Shown: one piece after another, positions 1 to 8,761 of the stretch
How the letters are laid out: every line of letters begins with the position of its first letter
Position numbering within the stretch: position 1 is the stretch's first letter
Assembly (NCBI RefSeq): GCF_000617845.2
Contig: NZ_DF820425.1
Coordinates: 5,896,741-5,960,740 of the forward strand
DNA length: 64,000 nt
Reading direction: 5' to 3'
DNA from: Bradyrhizobium sp. DOA9
GTDB lineage: Bacteria > Pseudomonadota > Alphaproteobacteria > Rhizobiales > Xanthobacteraceae
Position numbers and translations under genes: made by a program
The notes under the pieces: model-generated
What the model saw: the letters and a program-made list of their open reading frames with translations, nothing else
Databases searched by the model: none
Told to the model about the DNA's origin: nothing

Positions 1-1074
1 GCCGTTGGAATCCCCGTTCGGCCCGAGCATGAAGGTGTGAGCGAGCAGGCCGTCACGGCCGTAGATCGCGCTCTCGCCGCCGATCGGGGTGAGGCGCAGC
101 GCCGGCACGCCGTGGAACAGCGCCTCGCGCGGCTTCAGCGTATAGATGTGCGGCGGCGTCACGCCGCGCATGCGCAGGCGGCGCGAGTCCGGATCGTCGC
201 GGTTGGCGCCAAGGCCGGAATGCGCCTCGAGCCTGGTGCCGTCGGGCAGATACACCATCTTGGCCGTGATGTCGTAGACCGCGGTGTCCCGCTCATAGGG
301 CGGCGCGCCGCCGAACATCGGGTTCTGCTCCTTCGGCGCGATGGACGCAGTGATGCTGGCATCGGCCGAGGCGTAGGCCAGCAGCCCGCCGGACGCTTCG
401 CGCTTGCCCCAGAGCTTCTCCACCATCGACTGGCGCGGAGCGGTGATCGACATCACTGCGGCCTTGGCGCGGTCGGCGAAGGATTTTTGCTTGGCTTCGG
501 GCGCCGGCACGATCTCGGCCGGGTCGGCCGAGGCGAGTTGCAGCTGGGCAGCCGGCGCGCGCTTGGCCTTGTCCGCGGTGTTGTCGGCGCCCTTGGCTGC
601 CGGCTTGAGCGCCTCCGCGACCTTGGCGATCACGCCCTGCTTCGGAGCGTCTTTGGCTACCGCAACAGCTTGCGTTGCGGGTGCGGCACTTGCGGCATTC
701 GACGGCACGCCTTGCGTTGCGGCCGCCGCAAAGCGCTCGTTGAACATCTCGCGCGAGATCGGAGCTGCGACCTGGAGCCGGTCGGGCAGCAGCGCAAAAG
801 TTTCCTTGATGGCCTCGCCGGCCTCGCGCAGCGCCACCCTGGGCGCGCGCTTGATCACCGGCTCGTCGTAGCGGCTGCCGAGCGTCGGATAGACGCTCGC
901 GCCGAAAATGTTGCTGTGGATGGTCCAGGCGGCGCCCATCACGACGCAGCCGATCGCCGCGGCGCCAAGCCAGTTGGTCGTGGCCATTTTCCGGGAAGAT
1001 TTCCGCGAATTGGTCTTCGAGAAATTCTTGGACTTCCGTGCCGCGTTACTCTGCGCAGCGATACTCGTACTCAT
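1..1074 (-). CDS. DUF2778 (L,D-transpeptidase-like fold) membrane-anchored protein, partial
   Basis: The gene runs off the left edge; 358 codons are visible and the 3' end is missing. The ATG at 1074 is preceded by AAGGCG. Residues 1-30 are Ser/Lys/Arg-rich, one membrane segment follows (about 35-52, NWLGAAAIGCVVMGAAW), then a long Ala/Lys-rich linker. From about residue 273 there is a DUF2778 domain (MVYLPDGTRLEAHSG, GVTPPHIYTL, GLLAHTFMLGPNG). Known of the family: it has the L,D-transpeptidase-like fold of Tlde1 effectors, with the catalytic Cys shortly after the GPNG region, so the nucleophile should lie just beyond the edge. Inference: an inner-membrane-anchored, periplasmic peptidoglycan-modifying enzyme. 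CtrA-type boxes lie about 95-125 bp upstream, which suggests cell-cycle control. Confidence 0.8.
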   Translation of the reverse strand, partial: MSTSIAAQSNAARKSKNFSKTNSRKSSRKMATTNWLGAAAIGCVVMGAAWTIHSNIFGASVYPTLGSRYDEPVIKRAPRVALREAGEAIKETFALLPDRLQVAAPISREMFNERFAAAATQGVPSNAASAAPATQAVAVAKDAPKQGVIAKVAEALKPAAKGADNTADKAKRAPAAQLQLASADPAEIVPAPEAKQKSFADRAKAAVMSITAPRQSMVEKLWGKREASGGLLAYASADASITASIAPKEQNPMFGGAPPYERDTAVYDITAKMVYLPDGTRLEAHSGLGANRDDPDSRRLRMRGVTPPHIYTLKPREALFHGVPALRLTPIGGESAIYGRDGLLAHTFMLGPNGDSNG

Positions 1075-1168
1075 TCGCCTTGCGTCCAGGACGGTGTCAC
1101 TCGGTCCCCCTTCAAAGTGCCGCTGGTCACGATCCGGGAACAGCATCTCGCAGAGGGTCGGAGCGTCA

Positions 1169-1199
1169 TTAAGGCGACTTTTAGTTAAATGCGGATTAA
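1169..1199 (-). promoter_or_regulatory. Tandem CtrA-type boxes upstream of the DUF2778 gene
   Basis: TTAA-N7-TTAA is perfect at 1185-1199. It is preceded directly by TTAA-N7-TTTA at 1169-1183, which matches 7 of 8 fixed bases. The motif is the alphaproteobacterial CtrA full site. It lies 95-125 bp upstream of the DUF2778 start codon. The sequence match is direct; CtrA binding is inferred. Confidence 0.5.
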
Positions 1200-1608
1200 G
1201 TTCAGGCCGATATGAGGCAACTCGTTAACGCTGTCTCATTCTGGGAAAAAGGCCGCATAATTACGGACTTAGTCGCATCTGTTAACCATCTTTCTCGGCC
1301 GGATCGGCGCCTTCGGAGGGCGCCTTGAGCGACCTCTCCAAGGCCATCCAACCAAGTCGTTTTCGTGGCCCTCGATGCCCGAAGGATAACGGGGAAGCAT
1401 TGCACGGGGCTGGTGTGCTGCGCCCGCTCCGCCCAAGCGGCAGCGCGGCTGTCGGTGCCATGGCGGCCGAGCCGCCCACATCACACATCGCGCACAGAGC
1501 GGTCATGCGCCACGGCGCCGTGATCGAAAGTTGATCGCCCCGGTCTGGAAATCGCCGTCACGAGAAAGTAGCTCCCTACCTCGGCACTTTTCAGCAGTCT
1601 CTGCCTGT

Positions 1609-1624
1609 GATACGGCACCGTATC
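1609..1624. promoter_or_regulatory. Palindrome upstream of the FecR/cyclase pair
   Basis: GATACGG-CA-CCGTATC has 7-bp perfect arms and lies 42 bp upstream of the FecR-domain gene. It is the size of a dimeric repressor or activator site. No regulator is identified and the role is inferred from position only. Confidence 0.3.
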
Positions 1625-1666
1625 GCTTCGCCTTGAACGCTGCCGAGCATTTTAACGGAGGCTGGC

Positions 1667-2191
1667 ATGAGGGGCTTTTCGCGCGCCGGGCTTTGCGCCC
1701 TGGTGTGGTCATCTTTGTCGATCGGGTTTGCGAGCGCACAGCCTGCTGCCAATGCCGGCTGCACGGCATCGCCGGCGGCCGCGGGCACCCAGGTCTGGCG
1801 CTGCGACAGCGGCATCACCATCGTTGCGGAAAATGGCGCCAGATTTGAACTAAAGGACGCCAACCGCGACGGACATATAGACTCCGTCGAGTTGAGCAGC
1901 AAAGCGCTGCTGATCGAGGTGCCCAAGAAACCGCGCGGCAATCCCTTCAAGGTGCTGACGCCGCAAGCCATCGCCGCAGTGCGCGGCACGAAATGGGCGG
2001 TCGATGTCGCCGAGGCCAAGACCTCGGTGTTCGTCGCAGACGGCCGGGTGGGCGTGAGCCGCAGGGCTCGTGGACGCGCCGTCGTGCTCGGCCCCGGCGA
2101 AGGCGTCGATGTCGAGGCAACCGGCCCTCTGACCGTCAAGACATGGGGCCAGCCGCGCGTCGATGCGCTGATGGCAAGGCTTGGGCAATAA
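1667..2191 (+). CDS. FecR-domain secreted protein
   Basis: 174 aa. The ATG follows a strong ACGGAGG site. A signal peptide covers residues 1-24 (hydrophobic core LCALVWSSLSIGFASA, cleavage after ASA). The mature part carries a FecR-type domain (about 65-150) with the characteristic FKVLTPQAIAAVRGTKWAVD and VFVADGRVGVSR stretches. In iron-uptake systems FecR is an anti-sigma regulator, but secreted stand-alone FecR domains like this one lack a cytoplasmic anti-sigma segment and are thought to be ligand-binding or scaffold domains. It sits 72 bp upstream of a CHASE2-cyclase on the same strand. FecR-CHASE2 cyclase pairs are a recurring arrangement, so it may be the periplasmic partner of that sensor. 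The partnership is inferred. Confidence 0.8.
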   Translation: MRGFSRAGLCALVWSSLSIGFASAQPAANAGCTASPAAAGTQVWRCDSGITIVAENGARFELKDANRDGHIDSVELSSKALLIEVPKKPRGNPFKVLTPQAIAAVRGTKWAVDVAEAKTSVFVADGRVGVSRRARGRAVVLGPGEGVDVEATGPLTVKTWGQPRVDALMARLGQ

Positions 2192-2263
2192 GGCTTGGGC
2201 AATGAGCCCGGGTCGACAAGGCCGGCCCGTGAAATTTGGACAACAGGATTGCAAGACGACCGC

Positions 2264-4156
2264 ATGCGCAGCCGACGCGTTCAGATCCTGGTGGCACTCG
2301 TCCTCACCGCGCTGTGGGGCGCGGGCATCTATGCCGCGCACGCCAACGGCCGTTTGCGCTTTCTCGACCGCCTCGAAGCCACGCTGACGGACTGGCGGAC
2401 GCAGATCCGCGGCGTGCAGCGCCCGCCCGATCTCGTCACCATCGTCGCGATCGACGACACCGTCGTGAAGCGCGGCGGCAGTTATCCGCTGCCGCGCGCC
2501 GACCTCGCCCGCGTCGTCGACACCATCGTGCAGTTCAAGCCGAAGGTCGTCGCAATCGATCTCCTGCTGGTCGACCGCAGCGCTGCGATCGGGGATGCCA
2601 CGCTGGCGAATACGCTGGCCACCGGCCCCATGGTGCTTGCCGCCGCGGCGATCTTCCCCTCCGACAGCGAAACCGTGACACCCGGCAGTGAAGACGGCCC
2701 CCTCGCCGTTCTGCCGCAGGCCGAACGCTTCCTGCAGCCCCTGCCCGCATTCGCCGATCACGCCGAGGTCGGTGTCGTCAACGTCGCGACAGGACAATCC
2801 GGCTCGCCGCTCTCGGTGCCGATGCTGTTCCGGACGCGCGACAAGGTCGAGTTGTCGTTCCCCTTGCGCGTGGCCGCCCGCGCCCTCGACGAGCCGCTGA
2901 CGGTCGCCCCGGACCATCTGAGACTGGGTGAGCGCGTGGTGCCGACCGACAGCGATTTCGCACTGCCGATCACCTATTACGGCCCGCGCCGTACGATCCG
3001 CACCGTCAGCGCGCAGAGCATCTTCGACGGCACGCTCGATCGCGCCGCGATCGAGAACCGGATCGTCGTGATCGGCGCCTCGGTCGCCGGCGGCGGCGAT
3101 TTCTTTCCCACGCCGTTCGACTCCCTTATGCCCGGTGTCGAGGTGATCTCGACCGCGATCACCCATCTCGTCGCCGGCGACGGCATCCTGCGCGACCGCA
3201 GGGTCCGCATCACCGAGGCGCTCACTGCGATCCTGCTGCCGATGCTGCTGGTCGGCCTGCTCGCCTGGCGGCGTAGCGCGCTCGGCATCATGGCGGCGGC
3301 CGCAGTGATGATGGCCTGGGCCGGGCTCAACCTGCTTGCGTTCACGCACGGCGTCTGGCTGAACGCTGCGACCACGCTTGCCGCGGCGGTGCCGCCGGTC
3401 GCCGTCTTTGCCGGCGTGCAGCTATGGGCCGGAAGCCGCCGCACGCAATATTTCGCCGCCAAGAGCAGGTCGCTTGCGCAATTCCAGGCGCCGGCGGTGC
3501 AGGAGTGGCTGGCGCGCGACCCGGACTTCCTGTCGAGGCCGGTCCGGCAGGATGCCGCCGTGGTCTTCATCGATCTCTCGGGCTTTACCGGTCTGAGCGA
3601 GCGGATTGATCCGGACGAGCTCAGGGATCTTCTGAAGGCATTTCACGCACTGATCGACAAGACGGCGGTCGATTGCGGCGGCATGATCACCGGCTTTCTC
3701 GGCGACGGCGCCATGATCCTGTTCGGGCTTCCGCGCGCCATGCCCGATGACGCGACGCGCGCGCTGACATGCGCGATCGAACTGCATCGTGGCGCCGAGC
3801 GCTGGATCGCCTCGCTGCCGCCGGCGATCGCAGGACAACTCGGCTTCAAGATCGGCGCGCATTGCGGCGAGATCGTCGCCTCCCGGCTCGGCGAAAGCCA
3901 TCAGCACATCACCGCGACCGGCGACACCGTCAACGTGGCGAGCCGGCTGATGGAGGTTGCCGCCCAGCACGGTGCGCGGCTCGCGCTGAGCGATACGCTG
4001 CTGGAAGCCGCCGGCTTCCAGGGCGCTCCCGGCGGCGTTCTGTCCGGCCCCCTGCTCGCCCGGGTTCGCGGCCGCTCCGGCGTCGTGACCGTCTGGTTCT
4101 GGCGCGATCGCGACGGGACGGACCAGGATGCGGCCAAGGCCGAGATGATCGGCTGA
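2264..4156 (+). CDS. CHASE2-domain class III adenylate/guanylate cyclase
   Basis: 630 aa from ATG 2264, chosen because the hydrophobic N-terminal helix (VQILVALVLTALWGAGIYAA) begins there; an in-frame TTG at 2195 would add 23 unconvincing residues. Order: N-terminal membrane helix, periplasmic CHASE2 sensor (about 25-300), three membrane helices (about 318-336, 340-360, 366-388), cytoplasmic class III cyclase (about 425-600). The two metal-binding Asp are visible in FIDLSGFT (about 436) and FLGDGAMILFG (about 480), and the transition-state Asn/Arg in TGDTVNVASRLME, so it should be active. Known role: converts ATP (or GTP) to the cyclic nucleotide in response to a periplasmic cue. It follows the FecR gene on the same strand, probably as an operon. 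Confidence 0.88.
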   Translation: MRSRRVQILVALVLTALWGAGIYAAHANGRLRFLDRLEATLTDWRTQIRGVQRPPDLVTIVAIDDTVVKRGGSYPLPRADLARVVDTIVQFKPKVVAIDLLLVDRSAAIGDATLANTLATGPMVLAAAAIFPSDSETVTPGSEDGPLAVLPQAERFLQPLPAFADHAEVGVVNVATGQSGSPLSVPMLFRTRDKVELSFPLRVAARALDEPLTVAPDHLRLGERVVPTDSDFALPITYYGPRRTIRTVSAQSIFDGTLDRAAIENRIVVIGASVAGGGDFFPTPFDSLMPGVEVISTAITHLVAGDGILRDRRVRITEALTAILLPMLLVGLLAWRRSALGIMAAAAVMMAWAGLNLLAFTHGVWLNAATTLAAAVPPVAVFAGVQLWAGSRRTQYFAAKSRSLAQFQAPAVQEWLARDPDFLSRPVRQDAAVVFIDLSGFTGLSERIDPDELRDLLKAFHALIDKTAVDCGGMITGFLGDGAMILFGLPRAMPDDATRALTCAIELHRGAERWIASLPPAIAGQLGFKIGAHCGEIVASRLGESHQHITATGDTVNVASRLMEVAAQHGARLALSDTLLEAAGFQGAPGGVLSGPLLARVRGRSGVVTVWFWRDRDGTDQDAAKAEMIG

Positions 4157-4184
4157 GTAGCCATTGCTGTCCCCAACTCTTCAT

Positions 4185-4212
4185 CGTCGTCCTCGCGAAC
4201 GCGGGGACGACG
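4185..4212. repeat. Short palindromic intergenic repeat
   Basis: CGTCGTCC and GGACGACG arms surround a CGCG-AA-CGCG core between the cyclase and the convergent GT39 gene. It resembles the short palindromic repeats scattered through Bradyrhizobium intergenic DNA. It could also stop transcription from either side, but has no T-run. Confidence 0.4.
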
Positions 4213-4228
4213 GCGGAGTGTGGGCCCG

Positions 4229-5731
4229 CTACCGCGCTTCCGGCGGCGGCGAGCGATCCAGCACCTCGCCTTTGGCGCCCTCGAGCAGATCGATGCCGTA
4301 GGTCTCGACCACGAGCGGCCCGCGCTTGCGCTGCAACTGCGCCACCTGCGTCACCTTCGCGAAGAGAGCATTGAGGGCGGGATGTCCGTCGGCGCGCAGC
4401 TCGTCGACATAGAGCAGCTTGCCGGCGAGCAGCTTGGGATCGGGCTCGGCCATGTTGACCCAGCGGATGCGCTGATTTTGCTGCGCGACGCAGGTGCCGC
4501 GCGGCAGATAGAATGCCAGCCAGCTCGTGGTGCCGTAATCCTGCGCGAGCACACAAGTCGCGCCACTGCGCGCGCGCACCGCTTCGATCTCCGCCGCAAG
4601 CTCGCGCCAGCCGACACCGACACTGCGCACGGTGGCATCGCGGCGATATCCGGACAACCAGCCGGTATTGGCCTGCACGATCAGGGCTGCGAACATGACG
4701 ATGCCCACGGGCGCGGCCCAGCGCAGGCAGAAGTCGACGAGGCGCCGCTGGCGCGGCTTCCACTCCGCGAGGTTGGCGGCGACTGCCGCAGCAATGACGA
4801 AGGGCGGATAAACCGGCGCGAACCAATTGGCCTCGACGCGCGCATGCAGCGAATGCCAGACGAAATAGGCGACGATGGTCCAGAACATCGCCTCGATCAG
4901 GACGCGCGAGGCCAGCGCGCCGGTGCGCTGCCAGGTCAGCGCGTGCAGGCCCATCGCGCCGAGGATGAAGACCAGCGGCGTTGCGAACGCGATCTGGGTC
5001 GGGACCAGCTCGGCGATGAAGACGGGACGGAAATCCTCGATCCTGGCGCGGCCGAGCTGCTTTGTGAACGAGACCCATTGATGGTCCGCATTCCAGAGGA
5101 TCACCGGCGAGAACAGCGCCAGGGCGACGAGGCCGCCGAGATAGGGCCAGGGCGAGAGAAACCAGCGCCGCAGCTTCGGCACGGACGCGAGCCAGATCAG
5201 GATCGCCGGCCCGAAGAACATCGCGGTGTATTTCGACAGCAGCGCCGCGCCGACCGCCACCCCGACCGCAAGCCACCAGACGCCACGGCCGGTCTCCAGC
5301 ACCTTGGCGAGGAAGAACAGCACGAAGCTGGAGGCAGCCAGCAAGGGCGCATCGGGCGTGACGATCAGCGTGCCGACGGAGGCCAGCAGCGTCACGTTGA
5401 GCAGGATGGCGCTGGTCGCGGCCACGCGCGCGCCGCCGAACAGGATCGCGGCGGAGCGGTAGACCGCATAGCTCATCGGCAGCGCCAGCAGGATCGAGAC
5501 GAGGCGGACGCCGAGCTCGGTATCGCCGGCGATCATGGTGCCGGCACGGATCACATAAGCGACCATCGGCGGGTGGTCGTAGTAGCCCCCGGCGAGGCTC
5601 TTCGACCACATCCAGTAATAGGCTTCGTCGAACGTGATCGGCGTGACCGCGGCCGCGACGAGACGCAGGGCCACCAGCGCCAGAATCAGCAGAGCGGTGT
5701 TGCGGACGATCCGCGCGTCGGCTCCGCCCAT
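4229..5731 (-). CDS. GT39-family (ArnT/PMT-like) membrane glycosyltransferase
   Basis: 500 aa with about ten to twelve hydrophobic helices filling the first 370 residues and a soluble C-terminal part. The first periplasmic loop shows the family's catalytic acidic pair (TFDEAYYWMW, D35/E36) and a DHPP motif (52-55). The family transfers sugars from polyprenyl-phosphate donors to lipid A, protein or other envelope acceptors on the periplasmic face. The upstream gene (GT2-GtrA) ends 6 bp before this start, so the two form an operon in which the GT2 enzyme probably makes the polyprenyl-phosphate sugar and this enzyme consumes it. The acceptor cannot be told from sequence. Confidence 0.82.
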   Translation of the reverse strand: MGGADARIVRNTALLILALVALRLVAAAVTPITFDEAYYWMWSKSLAGGYYDHPPMVAYVIRAGTMIAGDTELGVRLVSILLALPMSYAVYRSAAILFGGARVAATSAILLNVTLLASVGTLIVTPDAPLLAASSFVLFFLAKVLETGRGVWWLAVGVAVGAALLSKYTAMFFGPAILIWLASVPKLRRWFLSPWPYLGGLVALALFSPVILWNADHQWVSFTKQLGRARIEDFRPVFIAELVPTQIAFATPLVFILGAMGLHALTWQRTGALASRVLIEAMFWTIVAYFVWHSLHARVEANWFAPVYPPFVIAAAVAANLAEWKPRQRRLVDFCLRWAAPVGIVMFAALIVQANTGWLSGYRRDATVRSVGVGWRELAAEIEAVRARSGATCVLAQDYGTTSWLAFYLPRGTCVAQQNQRIRWVNMAEPDPKLLAGKLLYVDELRADGHPALNALFAKVTQVAQLQRKRGPLVVETYGIDLLEGAKGEVLDRSPPPEAR

Positions 5732-5737
5732 GTCGGG

Positions 5738-6865
5738 TTATTTCTTGCGCCAGACGAACAGGCCGGACATCGCATAGTTCCACACCACGCCCATCAGCGC
5801 ACCGGCCATGCCGGCCAGCCACCAGATCGGCTCCTGGTCGTAGACCGAGAAGGCCACGCCGACATTGGCGAGCAGGCCGACGCTGCACACGATGTAGAAG
5901 GCGATCAGGCCGCGCAGCAGCGCAAAGCCCTTCAGCCGCTGGTCGCGATAGGTGAGGAAGTTGTTCAGGATGAAATTGCTGGTCATGGCGACGATGGCGC
6001 CGGCGGCCTGCGCCTCCGCGAACGGCGCGTTGAAGAGGCGAAGCGCGATGAACAGCGTGGTCAAATGCACCACGAGGCCGATGCCGCCGACCATCGCGAA
6101 CAGGATGAAGCGCAGCGAGACGACGTCGTTGGTCAGCTTGGCGAAGACGAGACCGAGGAAGTCGAGCGCGACCATGGAATCGAGCTTGCTCTCGCCGTGC
6201 TGGCGGGCGCCGAAAGTGTAGGGAATCTCGACCGCCCGCAAGCTGCCGTGCGCCGTCGCGACGATGTCGAGCAGGATCTTGAAGCCATGCACGGAGAGTT
6301 TCGGTGCGAGCTGCTCGAAGCGGTCGCGGCGGATCATGAAGAAGCCGCTCATGGGATCGGCAATCTCGACCCGAAGCATCTTCCTGGCGACCTCGGTCGC
6401 GAGCGCGCTGGCGCCGGCGCGCTGCTTGTTGAAGCCTTCGCTCTTGTAGCCCTCGATGTAGCGGCTGCCGACAACGAGGTCGGCCTGATCGCTTGCGAGC
6501 AGCAACAGCATCTTGGGCAGCTGCGTCTCGTCGTGCTGGAGGTCGGCATCGATCACGGCCACAAAGGGCGCGCTGGAAGCGAGGATGCCCTCGATGCAGG
6601 CGCCCGACAGGCCGCGGCGGCCGATGCGGCGGACGCAGCGCACGCGGCTGTCGCGCTGCGCCAATTCGCGCACGACGTCCCAGGTGCCGTCGGGCGAATT
6701 GTCGTCGACGAACACGACTTCCCAGGCGACGTTGGCGAGCGTCGCCTCCAGCCGCCGGTACAGCACGGTGACGTTGTCGCGCTCGTTGAAGGTCGGGACG
6801 ATGACCGACAGTTCCGGCCCCTCTTGAGCCTGATTGTCGATGCCCGGTCTGATCGCTTCGTTCAT
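5738..6865 (-). CDS. GT2 polyprenyl-phosphate glycosyltransferase fused to a GtrA membrane domain
   Basis: 375 aa from ATG 6865. An in-frame ATG at 6889 adds 8 residues and neither has a clear ribosome site. Residues 18-230 are a GT-A glycosyltransferase of the dolichyl-phosphate-mannose-synthase type: LSVIVPTFNERDN, the donor-site VDDNSPDGTW, and the metal-binding DAD at 106-108. Residues about 250-375 are a GtrA-like domain with four helices. Known role: loads a sugar onto polyprenyl phosphate at the cytoplasmic face, with GtrA-type domains proposed to help flip the product. It lies 6 bp upstream of the GT39 transferase, the likely user of the lipid-linked sugar. Confidence 0.87.
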   Translation of the reverse strand: MNEAIRPGIDNQAQEGPELSVIVPTFNERDNVTVLYRRLEATLANVAWEVVFVDDNSPDGTWDVVRELAQRDSRVRCVRRIGRRGLSGACIEGILASSAPFVAVIDADLQHDETQLPKMLLLLASDQADLVVGSRYIEGYKSEGFNKQRAGASALATEVARKMLRVEIADPMSGFFMIRRDRFEQLAPKLSVHGFKILLDIVATAHGSLRAVEIPYTFGARQHGESKLDSMVALDFLGLVFAKLTNDVVSLRFILFAMVGGIGLVVHLTTLFIALRLFNAPFAEAQAAGAIVAMTSNFILNNFLTYRDQRLKGFALLRGLIAFYIVCSVGLLANVGVAFSVYDQEPIWWLAGMAGALMGVVWNYAMSGLFVWRKK

Positions 6866-7108
6866 GACGGCAGCGTATATCCGCCGCATCCTGCGCTGCC
6901 AAGCCGGGGTTCTGGGGAATGGCCGAAAAGGGCCCTAAAATGCCAACGACCCCGGAACGGCGGGCCGCGCGTACATCCGGCGCAAGCCTTAAGCTATTCC
7001 AAGGTCGTCCCAGCGACGGAGATTTTTACGCTCAACGTCGCCGTTACGAGCTAGATGGGGATGGCAAAGCCGTTCCGCAAGGGGGGCCGGAAGCCCGAAT
7101 CTCACGCC

Positions 7109-7312
7109 CTATTGGTTGGGCACTTCCCGGATGATCGGCCCGCGCGGCGCGGGCGCGGCGGGGGCCGCGGGTGCAGCCGCCGGGGCGGGCTCGACCTTCG
7201 CCGGCTTGGGCGGCTTGCCGTATTGGCCGATCGGCCCGAACACGACGGCAACCGCAAGCACGACCGCCGCGACGATCGCCCCCAGAATGCCACCCACCGA
7301 CTCAGACGACAT
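7109..7312 (-). CDS. Small single-pass membrane protein with Pro/Ala-rich tail
   Basis: 67 aa from ATG 7312, which follows AGGAA at good spacing; a longer frame starting at 7348 lacks such a site. Residues about 5-27 form one membrane helix (VGGILGAIVAAVVLAVAVVF). The rest is a Pro/Ala/Lys-rich tail ending PRGPIIREVPNQ. No family is recognised. The tail suggests a periplasmic or cytoplasmic spacer exposed from the inner membrane. It is monocistronic on the reverse strand, with no functional hint from its neighbours. Confidence 0.55.
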   Translation of the reverse strand: MSSESVGGILGAIVAAVVLAVAVVFGPIGQYGKPPKPAKVEPAPAAAPAAPAAPAPRGPIIREVPNQ

Positions 7313-7438
7313 GCAAGTTCCTGCTCCAGATGCGGCGAGTGATATCACGAATGAACGCGGCGCAGGAAGAGCCCGGGGCGAATTGCGAATGCGAATGCGG
7401 CAACCGGGGCTTCTGCCCTACTCGCTACCGCCGCTCCC

Positions 7439-7819
7439 CTACTTCGCCGGCGGCCGTTGCTTGACGAAGGCCGTCACGATGTCCTTCTGCGCCGCCTCCA
7501 CCGCCCTGTTCGCGGTGGCGAGATGGGCGCCGGCATCGATGCCAGGATATTGCGTGGTGAGATAGTCGAGCAGCGCCACCCGGTAATATTGCCGCTCCGA
7601 CGGACACGCGCCCGCAACCGAGCGGCCGAAATCCTGCTCCGACAGGCCTTGATTGGAGTCGCGCGAATATTCCCGCGCCAGGCAATGCCAGTAATCGTCG
7701 CGGCCCTGCAGGGCGAGCTTCTGCGCGCCCTTCGCGTCGTCGTCATCCGCCACGGCAGAACTCGTCATGGCAGCAGATGTCATCATGACGAGCGCTATTC
7801 CCACCAGCAGCATCCGCAT
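7439..7819 (-). CDS. Small secreted protein of unknown function
   Basis: 126 aa from ATG 7819, preceded by AAGGAG; a longer frame to 7879 has no site. A signal peptide occupies about residues 1-24 (LLVGIALVMMTSAAMTSSAVA). The mature protein is acidic at its start (DDDDAKG), mostly helical by composition, and has two Cys (WHCLAREYS and GACPSERQYY) that could form a disulfide in the periplasm. No domain is recognised. Confidence 0.6.
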   Translation of the reverse strand: MRMLLVGIALVMMTSAAMTSSAVADDDDAKGAQKLALQGRDDYWHCLAREYSRDSNQGLSEQDFGRSVAGACPSERQYYRVALLDYLTTQYPGIDAGAHLATANRAVEAAQKDIVTAFVKQRPPAK

Positions 7820-7899
7820 CTTGTTCTCCTTCTTCGCGGGTCCGGTCGCAAGCTTAGACAGGACGGGCCAACTGGCCAATCACATCCGGTTTGATTAGG

Positions 7900-8754
7900 A
7901 TGAGCTCCCTCCCGTCGATGCGAGATCCTCCCGTGGCCAAAGCAAAAACTGCGTCCAAAAAATCCGGCAACATCTTCATCGGCATCGGCGGCTGGACCTT
8001 CGAGCCCTGGCGCGGCGTGTTCTATCCGGAGAAGCTGGCGCAGGCGAAGGAGTTGTCCTATGCCGCCTCGAAGCTGACCTCGATCGAGATCAACGGCACC
8101 TATTACGGCTCGCAGAAGCCGGAGAGCTTTCGCAAATGGGCGAGCGAGGTGCCTGAGGGCTTCGTGTTCTCGGTGAAGGGACCGCGCTTCGCGACCAACC
8201 GCCGTGTGCTCGCGGAGGCCGGCGATTCCATCAAGCGGTTCTACGATTCCGGCGTGCTGGAACTCGGCGACCATCTCGGGCCGGTGCTGTGGCAGTTCGC
8301 GCCGACCAAGAAGTTCGACGGCGCCGATTTCGGCAAGTTCCTGGAGCTGTTGCCGCGCAAGCTCGAGGGGCGCGCGCTGCGCCATGTCGTCGAGGTCCGC
8401 CACGACAGCTTCTGCACGCCGGACTTCGTGGCGCTGATCCGCGAGTTCGAGACGCCGGTGGTGTTCGCCGAGCACGGCAAATATCCGGCCATCGCCGATG
8501 TCGCCAGCGATTTCGTCTATGCGCGTCTGCAGAAGGGCAATGACGAGATCAAGACCTGCTATCCGCCGAAGCAGCTCGATGCCTGGGCCGAGCGCTTCCA
8601 GGCCTGGGCTTCGGGCGGCGAACCCGACGACCTGCCGAAGGTCGACAAGGCCAAGCCGAAGAAGGAGCCGCGCGACGTGTTCGCCTATGTCATCCACGAG
8701 GGCAAGGTGCGCGCGCCCCACGGCGCCATGGAACTGATCGCGCGGGTGAGCTGA
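7900..8754 (+). CDS. DUF72 (YecE-like) family protein
   Basis: 284 aa from ATG 7900; an in-frame TTG at 7891 and ATG at 7918 are alternatives, and conserved sequence begins only at about residue 25. The DUF72 hallmarks are present: IFIGIGGWTFEPWRGVFYP, SIEINGTYY, FRKWASEVPEGFVFSVKGPR, LGPVLWQFAP and HVVEVRHDSF. The family adopts a TIM-barrel-like fold; biochemical function is unknown, though a nuclease-like or nucleic-acid role has been suggested. The next gene (DUF488) starts 7 bp downstream. DUF72 and DUF488 genes are often neighbours, so the two probably act in one process. Confidence 0.85.
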   Translation: MSSLPSMRDPPVAKAKTASKKSGNIFIGIGGWTFEPWRGVFYPEKLAQAKELSYAASKLTSIEINGTYYGSQKPESFRKWASEVPEGFVFSVKGPRFATNRRVLAEAGDSIKRFYDSGVLELGDHLGPVLWQFAPTKKFDGADFGKFLELLPRKLEGRALRHVVEVRHDSFCTPDFVALIREFETPVVFAEHGKYPAIADVASDFVYARLQKGNDEIKTCYPPKQLDAWAERFQAWASGGEPDDLPKVDKAKPKKEPRDVFAYVIHEGKVRAPHGAMELIARVS

Positions 8755-8761
8755 GGGCCAC

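Larger units (their letters stand above)
1075..1666. other. 592-bp intergenic region between the DUF2778 and FecR genes
   Basis: It holds the CtrA-type boxes (1169-1199), a GGCGCC-7 nt-GGCGCC stem-loop (1306-1324) without a T-run, and a palindrome close to the FecR gene (1609-1624). A TTG at 1325 follows GGAGGG and opens 69 codons, but the composition is unconvincing and I do not call it. Nothing resembling tRNA or a known RNA was seen. Confidence 0.5.

Noticed and set aside
1325..1534. 69-codon TTG-initiated frame after GGAGGG
   Set aside because: The ribosome-like site is good, but the protein has no regular structure and several overlapping frames on the other strand look equally plausible. 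It would need conservation data.
3930..6902. 990-codon open frame antisense or frame-shifted to the two glycosyltransferase genes
   Set aside because: It shares the strand but not the frame of the GT39/GT2 genes, is Arg/Ala-rich with no domain, and arises from high GC at third codon positions.
4220..7054. 944-codon forward frame over the glycosyltransferases
   Set aside because: It is antisense to two genes with full family motifs, and its composition (His/Asp/Arg/Gly) is typical of shadow frames.
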